DNA of 64,000 bases from Bryobacterales bacterium (GTDB lineage Bacteria > Acidobacteriota > Terriglobia > Bryobacterales > Bryobacteraceae). Below are positions 24,490 to 33,824 of the stretch, one piece after another (within the stretch, counting starts at the first letter, position 1; every line of letters starts with the position of its first letter). The notes under the pieces were generated by a model. That model was not told the origin of the DNA and did no database searches. It saw nothing but the letters and a program-made list of their open reading frames with translations. The position numbers were made by a program, and so were the translations under genes. The stretch lies in contig JADKID010000022.1 of NCBI GenBank assembly GCA_016721425.1, positions 1-64,000 on the forward strand. Reading direction: 5' to 3'.

Positions 24490-26703
24490 TCAGTTTGATG
24501 TCACCTTCGCCGCACGTTCCACCTCGGCGGCGAAGGCTTCCAGGGCGTTGGCGGTGTAGCCGATTTGCTCGCCGGCCTCCTGCCAAAAACGCTGTTCGAG
24601 GGCCTCGCGGATGCCGGGCAGGGTCTTGACGCCGTATCCGGTATAGAAGCCGGGGGCGTAGATCATATGCCGGAACCAGGGGCGGCGGGGGAGGCCTTCG
24701 GGACGGGTGAGGACACGCTCCGTGCGCATCAGGATGGCGTCCAGAGCTTTCGCCTTTTCCGGGGGTAGTTGGGATAGATCCAAGGCAGTGAATGCCCTGG
24801 TGGCGGCATCGAGGCGCGTCAATGCGTTCTCGAGCGGGGCGAAGTTGAGGAAGGGGACGGGCTCCTGCGGTTTGGGCTGGATGAAGGTCTGGCGGGGGTC
24901 GGCGGCCAACTGCATGGCGCCGCTCTGAATGAGGGCGTTGCGGGCGGCGGTTTGGGTGCGGAGATCGCCGGCGAGTTTCTTCACTTCGGCGGCGTATTTG
25001 GTGACGGTGCGGGCGAAGTTATCGACGCGGAGGGGGAGGACATCGGCGTTGGCAAGGCGGAGGGTGAGGCGGCCGCCGAGCTGGACGGTGGCGAGGGTGT
25101 AGAGGAAGTCCGGATCCTCGAACTTCACGACGTGGTCATAGGTGTCGTAGTTGGAGTGGTAGCTGCCGGCGCCGGAGCCCTCGCCGCCGAAGCCGATGTT
25201 GAGGCTGGCGATGCCGAGGTGATCGACGAAGGCGGTGTAATCGGAGCCGGAGCCGAGGGGGCTGATGGTGAGCTCCGGGGTGGCGGGCTCGCCGAGAACG
25301 GAGAGGCGGGCCTTGGCGCGGGCAAGGGCGGTGACTTTGGTTTGAGGATCGGTGACGTCGCGGGCGGCCTGGCTGGCGAGGGTTTCCAGGGTATGGGAGC
25401 CGCCGATGTGGACGAAGCCGCGGGAGGTGCCGTCGGAGTTGACGTAGACGGCGGCGTGCTCTTTGAGCTCGGCGGCGTGGAACTCGGCCCATTCGGTGGA
25501 GCCGAGCAGGGCGGGTTCTTCGCCATCCCAGGCGCAGAAGATCAGAGTGCGTTTGGGCCTCCAGCCGGTTTTGGCGAGCTCGGAGATGGCGCGGGCCTCC
25601 TCCATGACGGCCACCATGCCGGTGAGGGGGTCGGAGGCGCCAAAGACCCAGGCGTCGTGGTGGTTGCCGCGGAGGATCCACTCGTCAGGACGCTCGCTGC
25701 CCTTCATGCGGGCGATGACGTTGTGGGTGGGGGCGAGCTGCCAGTTGAACTCGAGCTTGAGGTGGACGGTAGCGGGACCGGGGCCGGTGTGATAGGTGAG
25801 GGGGAGGGCGCCGCGCCACTCGGGCGGGGCGACGGGGCCGGCGAGGGCGCGTAGGAGCGGCTCGGCATCGGCGTAGGAGATGGGCAGGACGGGAATTTTG
25901 GTGAGGGTGGTGGCGGCGGTTTTGAAGTCGGGCCGGAGGGTTTGGCTCTTGGCGCCGGCGCCGGGTGTGAGGGGGTCTCCGGGGTAGGTGGGCATATCCA
26001 TGACGGAGCCGCGTTGTGCCCCATCCTTGGGCCGCCAGGGGCCCTTGGGATAGACGTCGCCCATGAAGTAGCCGTCGTCGCGGGGATCGGAGTAGATGAG
26101 GCAGCCGATGGCGCCGTGCTCGGCTGCGACCTTGGGCTTGATGCCGCGCCAGGACGCCCCGTAGCGGGCGATGACGATCTTGCCCTTGACGTCGATGCCC
26201 ATCTGGGCGAGCTTGTCGTAATCGGCGGGGAGGCCGTAATTGACGTAGACGAGAGGGGCGGTGACATCGCCATCGATGGAGTAGGCGTGGTAGACGGGCA
26301 GGCCGCCCTGCGTCATGGCGGAAGACTCGTCGCCCTCCACCGGCGGCTCAGCGAGACGGGCGGTGAATTTATCGGGGCCGGTCATTTCGAGCAGGCGGGA
26401 TTTGGGGGTAGGGAAGAGGGGGTAGAATGTCTCGATTTCGGTTTCATAGCCCCAGCTTTTGAACTGGGCGGCGATGAACTCGGCGACGGCGCGGGAGCCG
26501 GGGGAGCCGACGTGGTGGGGCTTGGCGGAGAGGTGCTTGAGCCACTGCTGGAGGTTCTGGCGCTGGAGTTTGGCATCGAAGTCCTTTTCGAGGGCAAACT
26601 GGCGGCGGGCGGTATCCGGGGAGAAGCCGGCCAGGGGAAGCTGGGGCGACTGAGCGGAGAGAAGGAGGAGCGTGGATGCAAGTAGGGCCAGGGGTCGCGT
26701 CAT
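24490..26703 (-). CDS. M28 family metallopeptidase, glutamate carboxypeptidase II-like
   Basis: 737 aa, signal peptide MTRPLALLASTLLLLSAQSP. Layout matches PSMA/GCPII: PA domain ~130-280 (VYVNYGLPADYDKLAQMGID, KGKIVIARYG), M28 zinc domain ~330-560, and transferrin-receptor-like dimerisation domain ~600-737. Zinc ligands are visible as RGNHHDAWVFGASDPLTG, CAWDGEEPALLGSTEW (catalytic Glu and ligand Glu), VYVNSDGTSRG (Asp) and YHSNYDTYDHV (His). It is likely a secreted or periplasmic exopeptidase that takes acidic or small peptides. Confidence 0.92.
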   Translation of the reverse strand: MTRPLALLASTLLLLSAQSPQLPLAGFSPDTARRQFALEKDFDAKLQRQNLQQWLKHLSAKPHHVGSPGSRAVAEFIAAQFKSWGYETEIETFYPLFPTPKSRLLEMTGPDKFTARLAEPPVEGDESSAMTQGGLPVYHAYSIDGDVTAPLVYVNYGLPADYDKLAQMGIDVKGKIVIARYGASWRGIKPKVAAEHGAIGCLIYSDPRDDGYFMGDVYPKGPWRPKDGAQRGSVMDMPTYPGDPLTPGAGAKSQTLRPDFKTAATTLTKIPVLPISYADAEPLLRALAGPVAPPEWRGALPLTYHTGPGPATVHLKLEFNWQLAPTHNVIARMKGSERPDEWILRGNHHDAWVFGASDPLTGMVAVMEEARAISELAKTGWRPKRTLIFCAWDGEEPALLGSTEWAEFHAAELKEHAAVYVNSDGTSRGFVHIGGSHTLETLASQAARDVTDPQTKVTALARAKARLSVLGEPATPELTISPLGSGSDYTAFVDHLGIASLNIGFGGEGSGAGSYHSNYDTYDHVVKFEDPDFLYTLATVQLGGRLTLRLANADVLPLRVDNFARTVTKYAAEVKKLAGDLRTQTAARNALIQSGAMQLAADPRQTFIQPKPQEPVPFLNFAPLENALTRLDAATRAFTALDLSQLPPEKAKALDAILMRTERVLTRPEGLPRRPWFRHMIYAPGFYTGYGVKTLPGIREALEQRFWQEAGEQIGYTANALEAFAAEVERAAKVTSN

Positions 26704-26748
26704 GGGATTGCTTTATTATGGCGCGGGCGGGGGTGAGGTGGGTGTGGA

Positions 26749-27702
26749 CTACTGGACGGTGAGCGGGCTGATAGCCCGATAGCCGGGGCGGGCGCGGACG
26801 GCGAGGCCCGGCTGGTTGGGACGGATTTCGACCTTGCGCCATTTGCCGTCGTAGTTGGAGTTGGTGGAGACGTAGCTGAGCACATACATGGTGCGGAGTT
26901 CGTCCTCGATGCGGCGGTAGGTTGTTTGCAGGTCAATCGCCCTCACCTTGAAGTGGTCACCGCCGGATTCGGCCGCCATCCGTTGCAGGTGATTGCGCTG
27001 GGTGAGGCGGTCGTAGAGAAAGAGCTGCGGCGAGACCACGTGGGCTATTTTGTCCAGCGCGGAGGTCCCCGGGTTGACGGCGTACAGAATGGTGTCGGCG
27101 CTTTGGAGCATTTCGATCGTGTCGGCGACGGAGACCCGGCTGGCGTTGTCGTTGCCATCGCTGATGAGAATGAGTGCCTTGCGTCCGCGGATGGGCTTGA
27201 GCTTCTCGCGGGCGCAAAGGTAGATGGCCTCTCGCACCGGGGAGGCGTTGCCCGTGCCCTGGCCGAGGATGGGCGCGTGTTTGCGGCGCTCCCGGACATG
27301 GAGAATGGCGTTTTCGATCTCCGGCACGGACGATGTGAAGTCCTGGATGAGTTTGATGCGGCTGTCAAAGGCAGCGACAAAGACGGAGTCAGTGGGCTGG
27401 AGTATATTCCTCAGGAAGTCCCTGGCGAGGCTGATGTTTTTCGCTACGAGGCCGTCCTGGCTGCCGCTGAGATCCATGAGGATGCCGAGAGAGAGCGGCA
27501 GGCTGAAATCGCGCGAGAAGAAGCGGGCCTGCTGGAGGACGCCGTCCTCGAGCACGCTGAAATCGCTCTGTTGCAGAGAGGGCTGGAGTGCACCGTTGTA
27601 GTCGCGCACGGTGAAGCTGACGTTGGTGAGGCTGACGTCCACCTGAAGGTCGGGGCGGGGCGGAGCCTGGAGGATGGAGAGCAGGAGCAGCCAAGGCCGC
27701 AT
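26749..27702 (-). CDS. VWA-domain secreted protein
   Basis: 317 aa, short signal peptide (MRPWLLLLSILQA), an N-terminal beta segment (VDVSLTNVSFTVRDYNGALQ) and a von Willebrand factor A domain ~70-250. The metal-ion site reads DLSGSQDG rather than the usual DxSxS, so the DxS part is kept and the second Ser is changed to a shifted position; ISDGNDN supplies the later Asp. This VWFA group (LSYVSTNSNYDGKWRKVEI, RPGY near the end) is abundant in Acidobacteriota and of unknown role. It lies 45 bases upstream of the M28 gene on the same strand. Confidence 0.82.
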   Translation of the reverse strand: MRPWLLLLSILQAPPRPDLQVDVSLTNVSFTVRDYNGALQPSLQQSDFSVLEDGVLQQARFFSRDFSLPLSLGILMDLSGSQDGLVAKNISLARDFLRNILQPTDSVFVAAFDSRIKLIQDFTSSVPEIENAILHVRERRKHAPILGQGTGNASPVREAIYLCAREKLKPIRGRKALILISDGNDNASRVSVADTIEMLQSADTILYAVNPGTSALDKIAHVVSPQLFLYDRLTQRNHLQRMAAESGGDHFKVRAIDLQTTYRRIEDELRTMYVLSYVSTNSNYDGKWRKVEIRPNQPGLAVRARPGYRAISPLTVQ

Positions 27703-27750
27703 AGGAGGATTATCGCGCGCAGCGTGTATGGACGGCGGGCGACGCCTCGC

Positions 27751-29313
27751 TCATTTTGGAGTGCGGCGATGCCGTGCGCCGGCGATTGCTCGGCTGAGCC
27801 AGGCTGCGGCTCGCGGGAGCAACGGCCGGGGGCGCGTCCGCAGTTGTCGAAGCTCCAGTTCGTGAGTTTGGAGGCGGGCCTCGAGTTCGTCGATGTGTCG
27901 CTGACCGTGAGAGAGAGCTTCATCGTCCGCGCGAATGCGGCCTTCCAGGTCGTCGATGTACTGCTGGCCGTAGCGGTGAACCTCATCGTTCACGCGGGAG
28001 AGTTCCGCATATCTGGACTCCAATTCGGCAATGAACTGGTTTTTCTCCCGGAACGCCCGGCGTACCGCCGCAACCGGAGGACTGTCGACGGACGGCGCCG
28101 GCTGGATTCGTGCCTGCCGGGACAGTTCGCTCATCGCTGTGCGTGCGGACTCAAATCCCTCACGGGGAGACGCCGCCTGGCCATCGCGCCAACCGCACCA
28201 TTGTCTGGAGCAGCCCGACGCGCTGTATCGCCCTGTAATGACTAGGCTGCGCTTTGCGACTGCCATGGGCGAGTTCCAAATCGTCGCAAGAGGCGCTTCA
28301 TACAGGTTCCCGATCGCCTCCGACAAGAAGCAGAGATGGGCGCTGCCGGTTTCCCCTACGAACAGAGTGGTCCACGGATTTGGACAGCACTCGAATCCCT
28401 TCTCGTCCGCCAGATCATCGCTGTCCGGATAGAGACCCTGGCTCTGTTCGAAGAGGAATTCGGTCTCGAGTCCGTGGGCTCGGAACAGCCCCTCCAGACC
28501 GCTCACGCGAATCATGCGGAAGTGCGGACGCTCGCTTGCCAGGGTGTCCCGAAGGGTGTCGTGCAATTCACGCACCTCTTCCGGTGAGCTGATGGACTCG
28601 TCGCGTTCGAGCGACGCGTGGCGCCGTGTGTTTTCGGGGTTGATCTCCAGCGTCTGCAGCGCCACCTCCGTCACGCCGTTTTGCCGCATGAGGAGCAGGA
28701 ACGCGGGGATTTCCCGGAAATTGGAACGCATGATCACGAAGAACGTGTTGACGAGGGGCAACTCACTGCGCAGGCGTCGCTTCCACTCCAAGACCCGGCG
28801 CAATCCGTTGAGCACGGTATCGAGATCCGTGCCACCTCGGAGCCTGGCCATTGTCTGATGCGTTGCACCGTCGATTGAGACAGTGACCTCAAGGAATGGG
28901 GTGCGCACCATTGTCTCGGCCCATTGATCGTCGAGCAGTGTGCCGTTCGTGCTGATGCTGAGGATGGGCCGGCTCACCGTTGAGCGAAGATCCTCAATCA
29001 GGTCAGCGAATCCCTTCAGCGCCAGGACTTCACCGCCGAGAATCCGCAGGGTCGAGAGGTAGGGATAGAAAGCGGCGAGCTCTCTGCGGAATTCGTGTCC
29101 CATTTCGGGAGGGCGAAGAAGATGATCGCCGTTTTTGGCCTGGTAGCAGTGAATGCAATTTACATTGCACGCATTCCCGAGGACGACGCCCAAGCAGCGA
29201 GGACGCGACCATAGGTGAATGCGGCCAGTCTGATATTCGAGCCGGTTCAGTTCGAGATTGTCACGGTACAGGCGTTCTTCCAGTGTCTCGGGATGGGGTG
29301 GCATAGGTGCCAT
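27751..29313 (-). CDS. Radical SAM/SPASM protein with C-terminal coiled coil
   Basis: 520 aa. The [4Fe-4S]-SAM motif is CNVNCIHCYQ (CxxxCxxC) near residue 49. LRILGGEVLALKGF, ILSISTNGTLLDDQW and EVTVSIDGATHQTMARLRGG are the later radical SAM strands. A SPASM-type cluster region lies ~315-375 (CCPNPWTTLFVGETG, CFLSEAIGNLY, then CSRQWCGW). After ~400 the chain becomes a charged coiled coil with near-repeats of YGQQYIDDLEGRI and HGQRHIDELEARL. SPASM enzymes modify peptides or proteins, or act on carbohydrate substrates. The protein has no adjacent precursor peptide that I can see. ATG 29304 is a possible alternative start. Confidence 0.85.
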   Translation of the reverse strand: MAPMPPHPETLEERLYRDNLELNRLEYQTGRIHLWSRPRCLGVVLGNACNVNCIHCYQAKNGDHLLRPPEMGHEFRRELAAFYPYLSTLRILGGEVLALKGFADLIEDLRSTVSRPILSISTNGTLLDDQWAETMVRTPFLEVTVSIDGATHQTMARLRGGTDLDTVLNGLRRVLEWKRRLRSELPLVNTFFVIMRSNFREIPAFLLLMRQNGVTEVALQTLEINPENTRRHASLERDESISSPEEVRELHDTLRDTLASERPHFRMIRVSGLEGLFRAHGLETEFLFEQSQGLYPDSDDLADEKGFECCPNPWTTLFVGETGSAHLCFLSEAIGNLYEAPLATIWNSPMAVAKRSLVITGRYSASGCSRQWCGWRDGQAASPREGFESARTAMSELSRQARIQPAPSVDSPPVAAVRRAFREKNQFIAELESRYAELSRVNDEVHRYGQQYIDDLEGRIRADDEALSHGQRHIDELEARLQTHELELRQLRTRPRPLLPRAAAWLSRAIAGARHRRTPK

Positions 29314-29361
29314 GGCGAACGTGGTGTAGTTCGGTAGCGATGCTTTGGCGGAGCGGAGCTG

Positions 29362-29394
29362 CGGCAGGCTGCCCCGGTTGGGAGCAGCCTGCCG
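29362..29394. terminator. Strong hairpin after the S41 pair
   Basis: Perfect 11-bp stem CGGCAGGCTGC (29362-29372) with GCAGCCTGCCG (29384-29394), 11-base loop. It sits 10 bases past the stop of the second S41 gene and 49 bases before the radical SAM start. It has no T-run, so it may attenuate or protect a 3' end rather than fully terminate. Confidence 0.5.
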
Positions 29395-29404
29395 TCGTTA
29401 CTCG

Positions 29405-31063
29405 TTACTGGCGCTGATCGATGTAGGCGTTCATGGCCTGCAGGAAGTTGTTCACGAAGCTGAGGCCGCCGCCGAGGAGGTTTTCCTTGGTCATGTAGTC
29501 CATCTCGACGTGCGGGCGGACGCCGACGTTTTCGATGTAGCGGGTGGTGGGGAAGCCGTCGACGGTGACATAGCTGGGGCGGGACTGGAGGGCCAGGGTC
29601 ATGCCGACGTAGGCTTCGGAGTAGACGCCGGAATCGATGCTGATGTTGTTGCCGCCGGCGCCGTTGGAGCGCATGCCGTAGATGAAGGCGTTGTCGGAGT
29701 CCTGCATCATGGCGGCGACGGAATCGGCGGTGGAGGTGGAGAAGTCGTCGATCAGTACCATCACCGGCTTGCGGTAGACGACGGCGTTCGGCTGGCGGGT
29801 GAGGCTGCCGGTGCAGAAGGGGATGGGGTTGGTGAGCTCGCGGCCTTCGCGGTTGGCGGCGAGGAACTCCTTGTAGACTACCTCGTACTGCTCGATGGTT
29901 TCGGGCGGCGCATTGGCGGCCTTGGCGCTGACCATGGCGTTGTAGAAGCTGACGACGCGGGACCAGAAGGGGCGCGCCTCGAAGCCAGTGACCTGAAACG
30001 CGTAGGGGACCAGGCGTGTGGCGATGTTTTCGCCAAAGCACAGGCTGCCGCCGGTGTTGCGCATCTCGTCGATGACGAGGCCATCGGTATTGTCGTTCAT
30101 GTAGGTGATCTCGGTATCGAACTGTCGCAGGGCGACCGCCGTGGAGGTTGGCGAGTAGCTGGGGATGCGGATGTAGCCGATCTTGCGGCCGTACCATTCG
30201 AAGACGCCGGAGTAGAAGAAATCGGCGCTGGCTCCGCCCAGGCGGCGGGTGAAGAAGGACGGCGGCGCGAAGATGGGAGCGCGGGCGCCGTAACCGAGCA
30301 GGCCCTGCTGGAGGTCCGGGCTGACGGCGGAGGTTTGGAGCTCGGCGAGCGGATCGCGGCGTGCTGCGTCGCGGGTGGCGCTGGCCGCACGGGCGGAGCG
30401 GGGCGAGGGGACAGGGCCCACCTCGAGCGGAGTTCCGGTCTTGACCCACGGGATGCTATAGGTTTCGAGGGCGCCGCTCTGGCGGCGGACGACGATCTCG
30501 GAGGAGTCCGGCAGGTCCACTGCATGGGGGAAGCGGGACTGGGCGCGGCTGGCGATGCGGGCCGCCCCTTGTCGAAGAGCGGCGCGGGGGTTGCCTTGCG
30601 CGACGTACTTGGCAAGGCGCGCGGCGAGGGCAAGGGCGTCTTCGCCATCCACCGAGACCAGTTCGTCTCCGATGACGAAGGGGTAGCCGGCGACGGGCAG
30701 GCGGGAACGCGAAATGGAATCGAACAGGAGCACGCCGTCGTAGAGATCGACACTGAAGCCGAGGGTGGCGTTGAAGTCTGACGGCAGGACGAACGAATCG
30801 TGGGTGTCGTTCAGGCTATTGACGTACTCGGCGCAGAGCTCATAGAAATCGAGATCTGTGGTGGTGTTGGCGACACGGGTGAGCCAGGGCTTGAGATCGA
30901 GCGCGTTGAACTGGAAGAGCTGGGCCTTCCACGTGACGGGCGCGTAGTAGGTGGAATAGAGGCTGGCCATGTAGCGGAAGTCGGCTTCCTTCTGGGCCGG
31001 CGTGAGCCCCTGGGCTGAAGCGGCGACGATCCAGAGGGTGAGGATGGCGAGGAGCTTTTTCAC
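29405..31063 (-). CDS. S41 family peptidase-like protein (second of a tandem pair)
   Basis: 552 aa, signal peptide MKKLLAILTLWIVAASAQG. The N-terminal helical part starts LTPAQKEADFRYMASLYSTY, followed by a PDZ-like region (FVIGDELVSVDGEDALALAA), and the S41 core: IGYIRIPSYSPT, TDGLVIDEMRNTGGS, PVMVLIDDFSTSTADSVAAM with the nucleophile Ser in STS-T-ADS, and a C-terminal RYIENVGVRPHVEMDYMTK. It is exported and probably processes periplasmic proteins or peptides. It overlaps the upstream paralogue by four bases (ATGA). Confidence 0.86.
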   Translation of the reverse strand: MKKLLAILTLWIVAASAQGLTPAQKEADFRYMASLYSTYYAPVTWKAQLFQFNALDLKPWLTRVANTTTDLDFYELCAEYVNSLNDTHDSFVLPSDFNATLGFSVDLYDGVLLFDSISRSRLPVAGYPFVIGDELVSVDGEDALALAARLAKYVAQGNPRAALRQGAARIASRAQSRFPHAVDLPDSSEIVVRRQSGALETYSIPWVKTGTPLEVGPVPSPRSARAASATRDAARRDPLAELQTSAVSPDLQQGLLGYGARAPIFAPPSFFTRRLGGASADFFYSGVFEWYGRKIGYIRIPSYSPTSTAVALRQFDTEITYMNDNTDGLVIDEMRNTGGSLCFGENIATRLVPYAFQVTGFEARPFWSRVVSFYNAMVSAKAANAPPETIEQYEVVYKEFLAANREGRELTNPIPFCTGSLTRQPNAVVYRKPVMVLIDDFSTSTADSVAAMMQDSDNAFIYGMRSNGAGGNNISIDSGVYSEAYVGMTLALQSRPSYVTVDGFPTTRYIENVGVRPHVEMDYMTKENLLGGGLSFVNNFLQAMNAYIDQRQ

Positions 31064-32796
31064 GGTTTCACCTCCGTAGGCTTGGGTGTGTTCTTGATGA
31101 GATCGACGATTGCCCTGGAGAAGGCGTCCACGAAGGCGGCGCCTCCGGAGCGGAGGTTGTCGGCGGTCATGTAATCGGCCTCGATGTCCGGGCGGACGCC
31201 GACGTTTTCGACGTAGCGGGTGACGGGGTAATCGGGCGTGGTGACGTCCTTATTGCGGACCATGAGGGACTCGGTGACGTCGGAGTAACCGAGGGAGTAG
31301 CTGCCGCCCTCCCATTCCTCGACGTTGCCGCCGGCGCCCATGGTGCGCCAGCCGAACAGGGGTCCGCGGGCGTTGTCCTGGAAGGTGGCGGCGACGAGAT
31401 CGGCCGCGGAGGCTGACATCTCGTCAATTAGCATGAGGATGGGCTTGCGATAGGCGGCGACGTTGCCTCTGGCGTCGGTGGCGGGCTCGCGCTCGAGGGT
31501 GACGTCGTCGAGCGGGATAGAGGGGGTGCGGCCGTGCATCTGGCGGTTAGCGGTCTGGATGGAGTCCTTCAACTGCTGGAGGAGAGCGAGGTAGTCGGGC
31601 GGCGCGCCCTGCGCCTTGGCCGACTCGTAGGAAGCCGAGATGCTCTGCACCCATTCGGAAGTGGCCCGGATCTCGAAGCCGATGGCGGTCCAGGGTATGG
31701 GCATCAGGTAGCTGGCCACGGCATTGGCGTAGCCGACGGAGCCGCCAGGATTGCGCATTTCGTCGATGACGAGGCCGTCGGTATTGGCCTGGAAGTAGGC
31801 GATCTCGCGGGCGAGCAGGGTGAGGGCGAGATTGGCATCAGAGGGGGCGTAGGTGGGAATCCGCAAGTAGCCGATGCGGTAGTCGCCGTATGTGAAGGTC
31901 CCGGAGAAGAAGGGGTCGCCGGAGAAGCCTAGACGAAGCGAGAAGCCGGGCAGCAGCGCATTGACGAAAACGGGCTGTACGGAGCCGAAGTTGAGCACGC
32001 CGCGATCGGGGAGAGTGCAGTTTTGCAGGCGCTGGAGCACCTGGAGGTAGTCCGGGTTTTCCTGGGGGAGTTCATCAATGGACTCGGCGGAGGTACGGCG
32101 AGCGGCGCTGGGCGTGACGTACGTGCCGACGCTGGTGAGCGGGAGGCCGGCGCGGGACCAGGGGATGCGGTAGGTCTCCAGACCGCCGTCGGGGCGGCGG
32201 AAGACGACTGTGGAGATGTCCGGCGCGCTGGTCGCGTGCGGGATGATCTGCTGCGGGCGGAAGGTGACGTACTGGGCGGCGAAGCGGCTGGTGCTGCGGG
32301 TATTGGCGGCTACGCCGTACCTCATGTACCTGTCGAGCAGAGCTTGCGCGGATTCGCCATCGATGGAAACCAGCTCATAGCCGGTGACGAATCCAAATTC
32401 GTCGGCGGGCAGGCGCGTGCGGTTGATGGAATCGACGAGCAGTTTTCCGTCGTAGATATCGACGACGAAATTCAGGTAGGCGGTATAGGAGGAGGGGAGG
32501 ATGTAGACGGAGTGGGCGTCGTTCAGGCTGGCTACGTACTCCGACATGAGGTCATAAAACTCGAGGTCGGACTTGGATGCCGAGACCCGGGGCAGCCAGG
32601 TGGAGATGTTGAGGAGGTCCACATTGAGGACGTCCCGCTTCCACTCGTAGGGGCCGTAGCGTTTGGCGTAGAGCCCGGCCAGGTATTGAAAATCGGCCAG
32701 TTTCTGCTCGGTGGACAATTGACCGAACAGGCTTCCCGGCGCTATCAGCAGCGCCAGAATTACGGAGCAGAAGATAAATCTGCGAAGAGACTTCAT
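31060..32796 (-). CDS. S41 family peptidase-like protein (first of a tandem pair)
   Basis: 578 aa, signal peptide MKSLRRFIFCSVILALLIAP. Domain order matches its downstream paralogue throughout: LSTEQKLADFQYLAGLYAKR, FVTGYELVSIDGESAQALLD, IGYLRIPTYAPSDANLAL, TDGLVIDEMRNPGGSVGYAN, PILMLIDEMSASAADLVAAT (nucleophile Ser of SASAAD), and RYVENVGVRPDIEADYMTAD. Clear duplicates with much sequence drift. An AGAGAGG ribosome site precedes ATG 32796. Confidence 0.86.
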   Translation of the reverse strand: MKSLRRFIFCSVILALLIAPGSLFGQLSTEQKLADFQYLAGLYAKRYGPYEWKRDVLNVDLLNISTWLPRVSASKSDLEFYDLMSEYVASLNDAHSVYILPSSYTAYLNFVVDIYDGKLLVDSINRTRLPADEFGFVTGYELVSIDGESAQALLDRYMRYGVAANTRSTSRFAAQYVTFRPQQIIPHATSAPDISTVVFRRPDGGLETYRIPWSRAGLPLTSVGTYVTPSAARRTSAESIDELPQENPDYLQVLQRLQNCTLPDRGVLNFGSVQPVFVNALLPGFSLRLGFSGDPFFSGTFTYGDYRIGYLRIPTYAPSDANLALTLLAREIAYFQANTDGLVIDEMRNPGGSVGYANAVASYLMPIPWTAIGFEIRATSEWVQSISASYESAKAQGAPPDYLALLQQLKDSIQTANRQMHGRTPSIPLDDVTLEREPATDARGNVAAYRKPILMLIDEMSASAADLVAATFQDNARGPLFGWRTMGAGGNVEEWEGGSYSLGYSDVTESLMVRNKDVTTPDYPVTRYVENVGVRPDIEADYMTADNLRSGGAAFVDAFSRAIVDLIKNTPKPTEVKP

Positions 32797-32885
32797 GCTC
32801 GACTACCTCTCTTGGGGCCGGTTGGTCCCGGGGCCGGAGTCTCAGATGGATCGATGGATCTCCTGCCCAATATCTGATATCGGAG

Positions 32886-32891
32886 AGTATA
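32886..32891 (-). promoter_or_regulatory. Possible -10 element of the S41 pair
   Basis: Minus-strand TATACT, five of six matches to the -10 consensus, 90 bases upstream of the first S41 gene. A small palindrome ATATC-T-GATAT (about 32872-32882) lies just downstream. No convincing -35 hexamer at normal spacing, so the call is weak. The remainder of 32797-33008 shows no gene. Confidence 0.3.
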
Positions 32892-33008
32892 CACCGCGCC
32901 GTGGGGGCAATTGTCGAATAATTCCGGAATGCATGTGCTGGATTTGCGCCACTGGATTGCGTAGCGGGTCGCGGGGCGGTGACCATCACGGGGCCCATCG
33001 GCCGGCGA

Positions 33009-33824
33009 CTAGAATAGCGTTCTGAGTCGCTCCTCTCTGCTGACAATCTGCGCGATGCGGACTCCATAGTTGCCCTCCACTACAACGACCTCTCCTCTGG
33101 CGATTACGCAGTTGTTAACGATGATCTCGACCGGTTCCGAGATCGAGCGGTTCAACTCGACGATGCTGCCGGTCGTCAGCTTGATGGCATCTTTCAGGCG
33201 CATCTGTGCCCGGCCGAAAGACACGCCGACGGGTAGTTCCACCTCCATCAGGAGGTCCAGAGTCTTAGATGGCTTTTGTGCCTTGCTGCGGCCAGTTTCG
33301 GTGGTGGCGGATTCCGAAGGGATGGCGATAGCCTGGTGCAGCGGCAGATTGCAGAGAGCCCAGATAAGCCCTGTGGCGCGCCCGGCAACCTGAACCTGGA
33401 TGGTCTGCCATTCATTGGACTCCGGTAACTCGTCCATCGGTTCGCCGGGGTGAATATGAACCTCTCGCCTCAGCCTGCTGCCCAGCACGGCGCAAAGCGG
33501 CGAGAGTGATTGCTGCAGGACTTCGAGAAAAGTGCCGCGGACCTCCGCCGGGTCGGACTCCTCCAGTCCTGCCGATGTCAGTACCAGGCCGCCGACCTGC
33601 TCCCAGACATCCGCCGAAACCGCGACCAGCAATTCCGCGCCGGGTGCGGCGCCAAACGGCTGCCGCCAGAGGAGAAGTCCCGCCGGGTTCGGCGTCGCCG
33701 CGCTATCCGGGATGACAATGGCCTCACCTGGCTGCCCCGTCATGGCGCTGATTGCGGGGCCGATATGCGACGCCCAGGCTTCACAAAGCCACGTTGCTTC
33801 TGAGTTGTTCTGCACGGTGCTCAT
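33009..33824 (-). CDS. SpoA-domain flagellar switch protein (FliY/FliN-like)
   Basis: 271 aa from ATG 33824, chosen because it forms an ATGA overlap with the fliA stop. The C-terminal ~75 residues are a SpoA (FliN/FliMN_C) domain: LMEVELPVGVSFGRAQMRLK, TGSIVELNRSISEPVEIIVN, VIARGEVVVVEGNYGVRI. The N-terminal ~190 residues resemble the chemotaxis-phosphatase-like part of FliY (EVRGTFLEVLQQSLSPLCAV) without a certain catalytic motif. It would sit in the C-ring. A second, short FliN is encoded at 41048-41296. Confidence 0.82.
   Translation of the reverse strand: MSTVQNNSEATWLCEAWASHIGPAISAMTGQPGEAIVIPDSAATPNPAGLLLWRQPFGAAPGAELLVAVSADVWEQVGGLVLTSAGLEESDPAEVRGTFLEVLQQSLSPLCAVLGSRLRREVHIHPGEPMDELPESNEWQTIQVQVAGRATGLIWALCNLPLHQAIAIPSESATTETGRSKAQKPSKTLDLLMEVELPVGVSFGRAQMRLKDAIKLTTGSIVELNRSISEPVEIIVNNCVIARGEVVVVEGNYGVRIAQIVSREERLRTLF

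Noticed and set aside
32795..33025. Small plus-strand frame with a cysteine-rich segment (ECMCWICA), considered as a peptide precursor for the radical SAM enzyme
   Set aside because: It overlaps the 3' end of the SpoA gene, has poor codon composition and no ribosome site.
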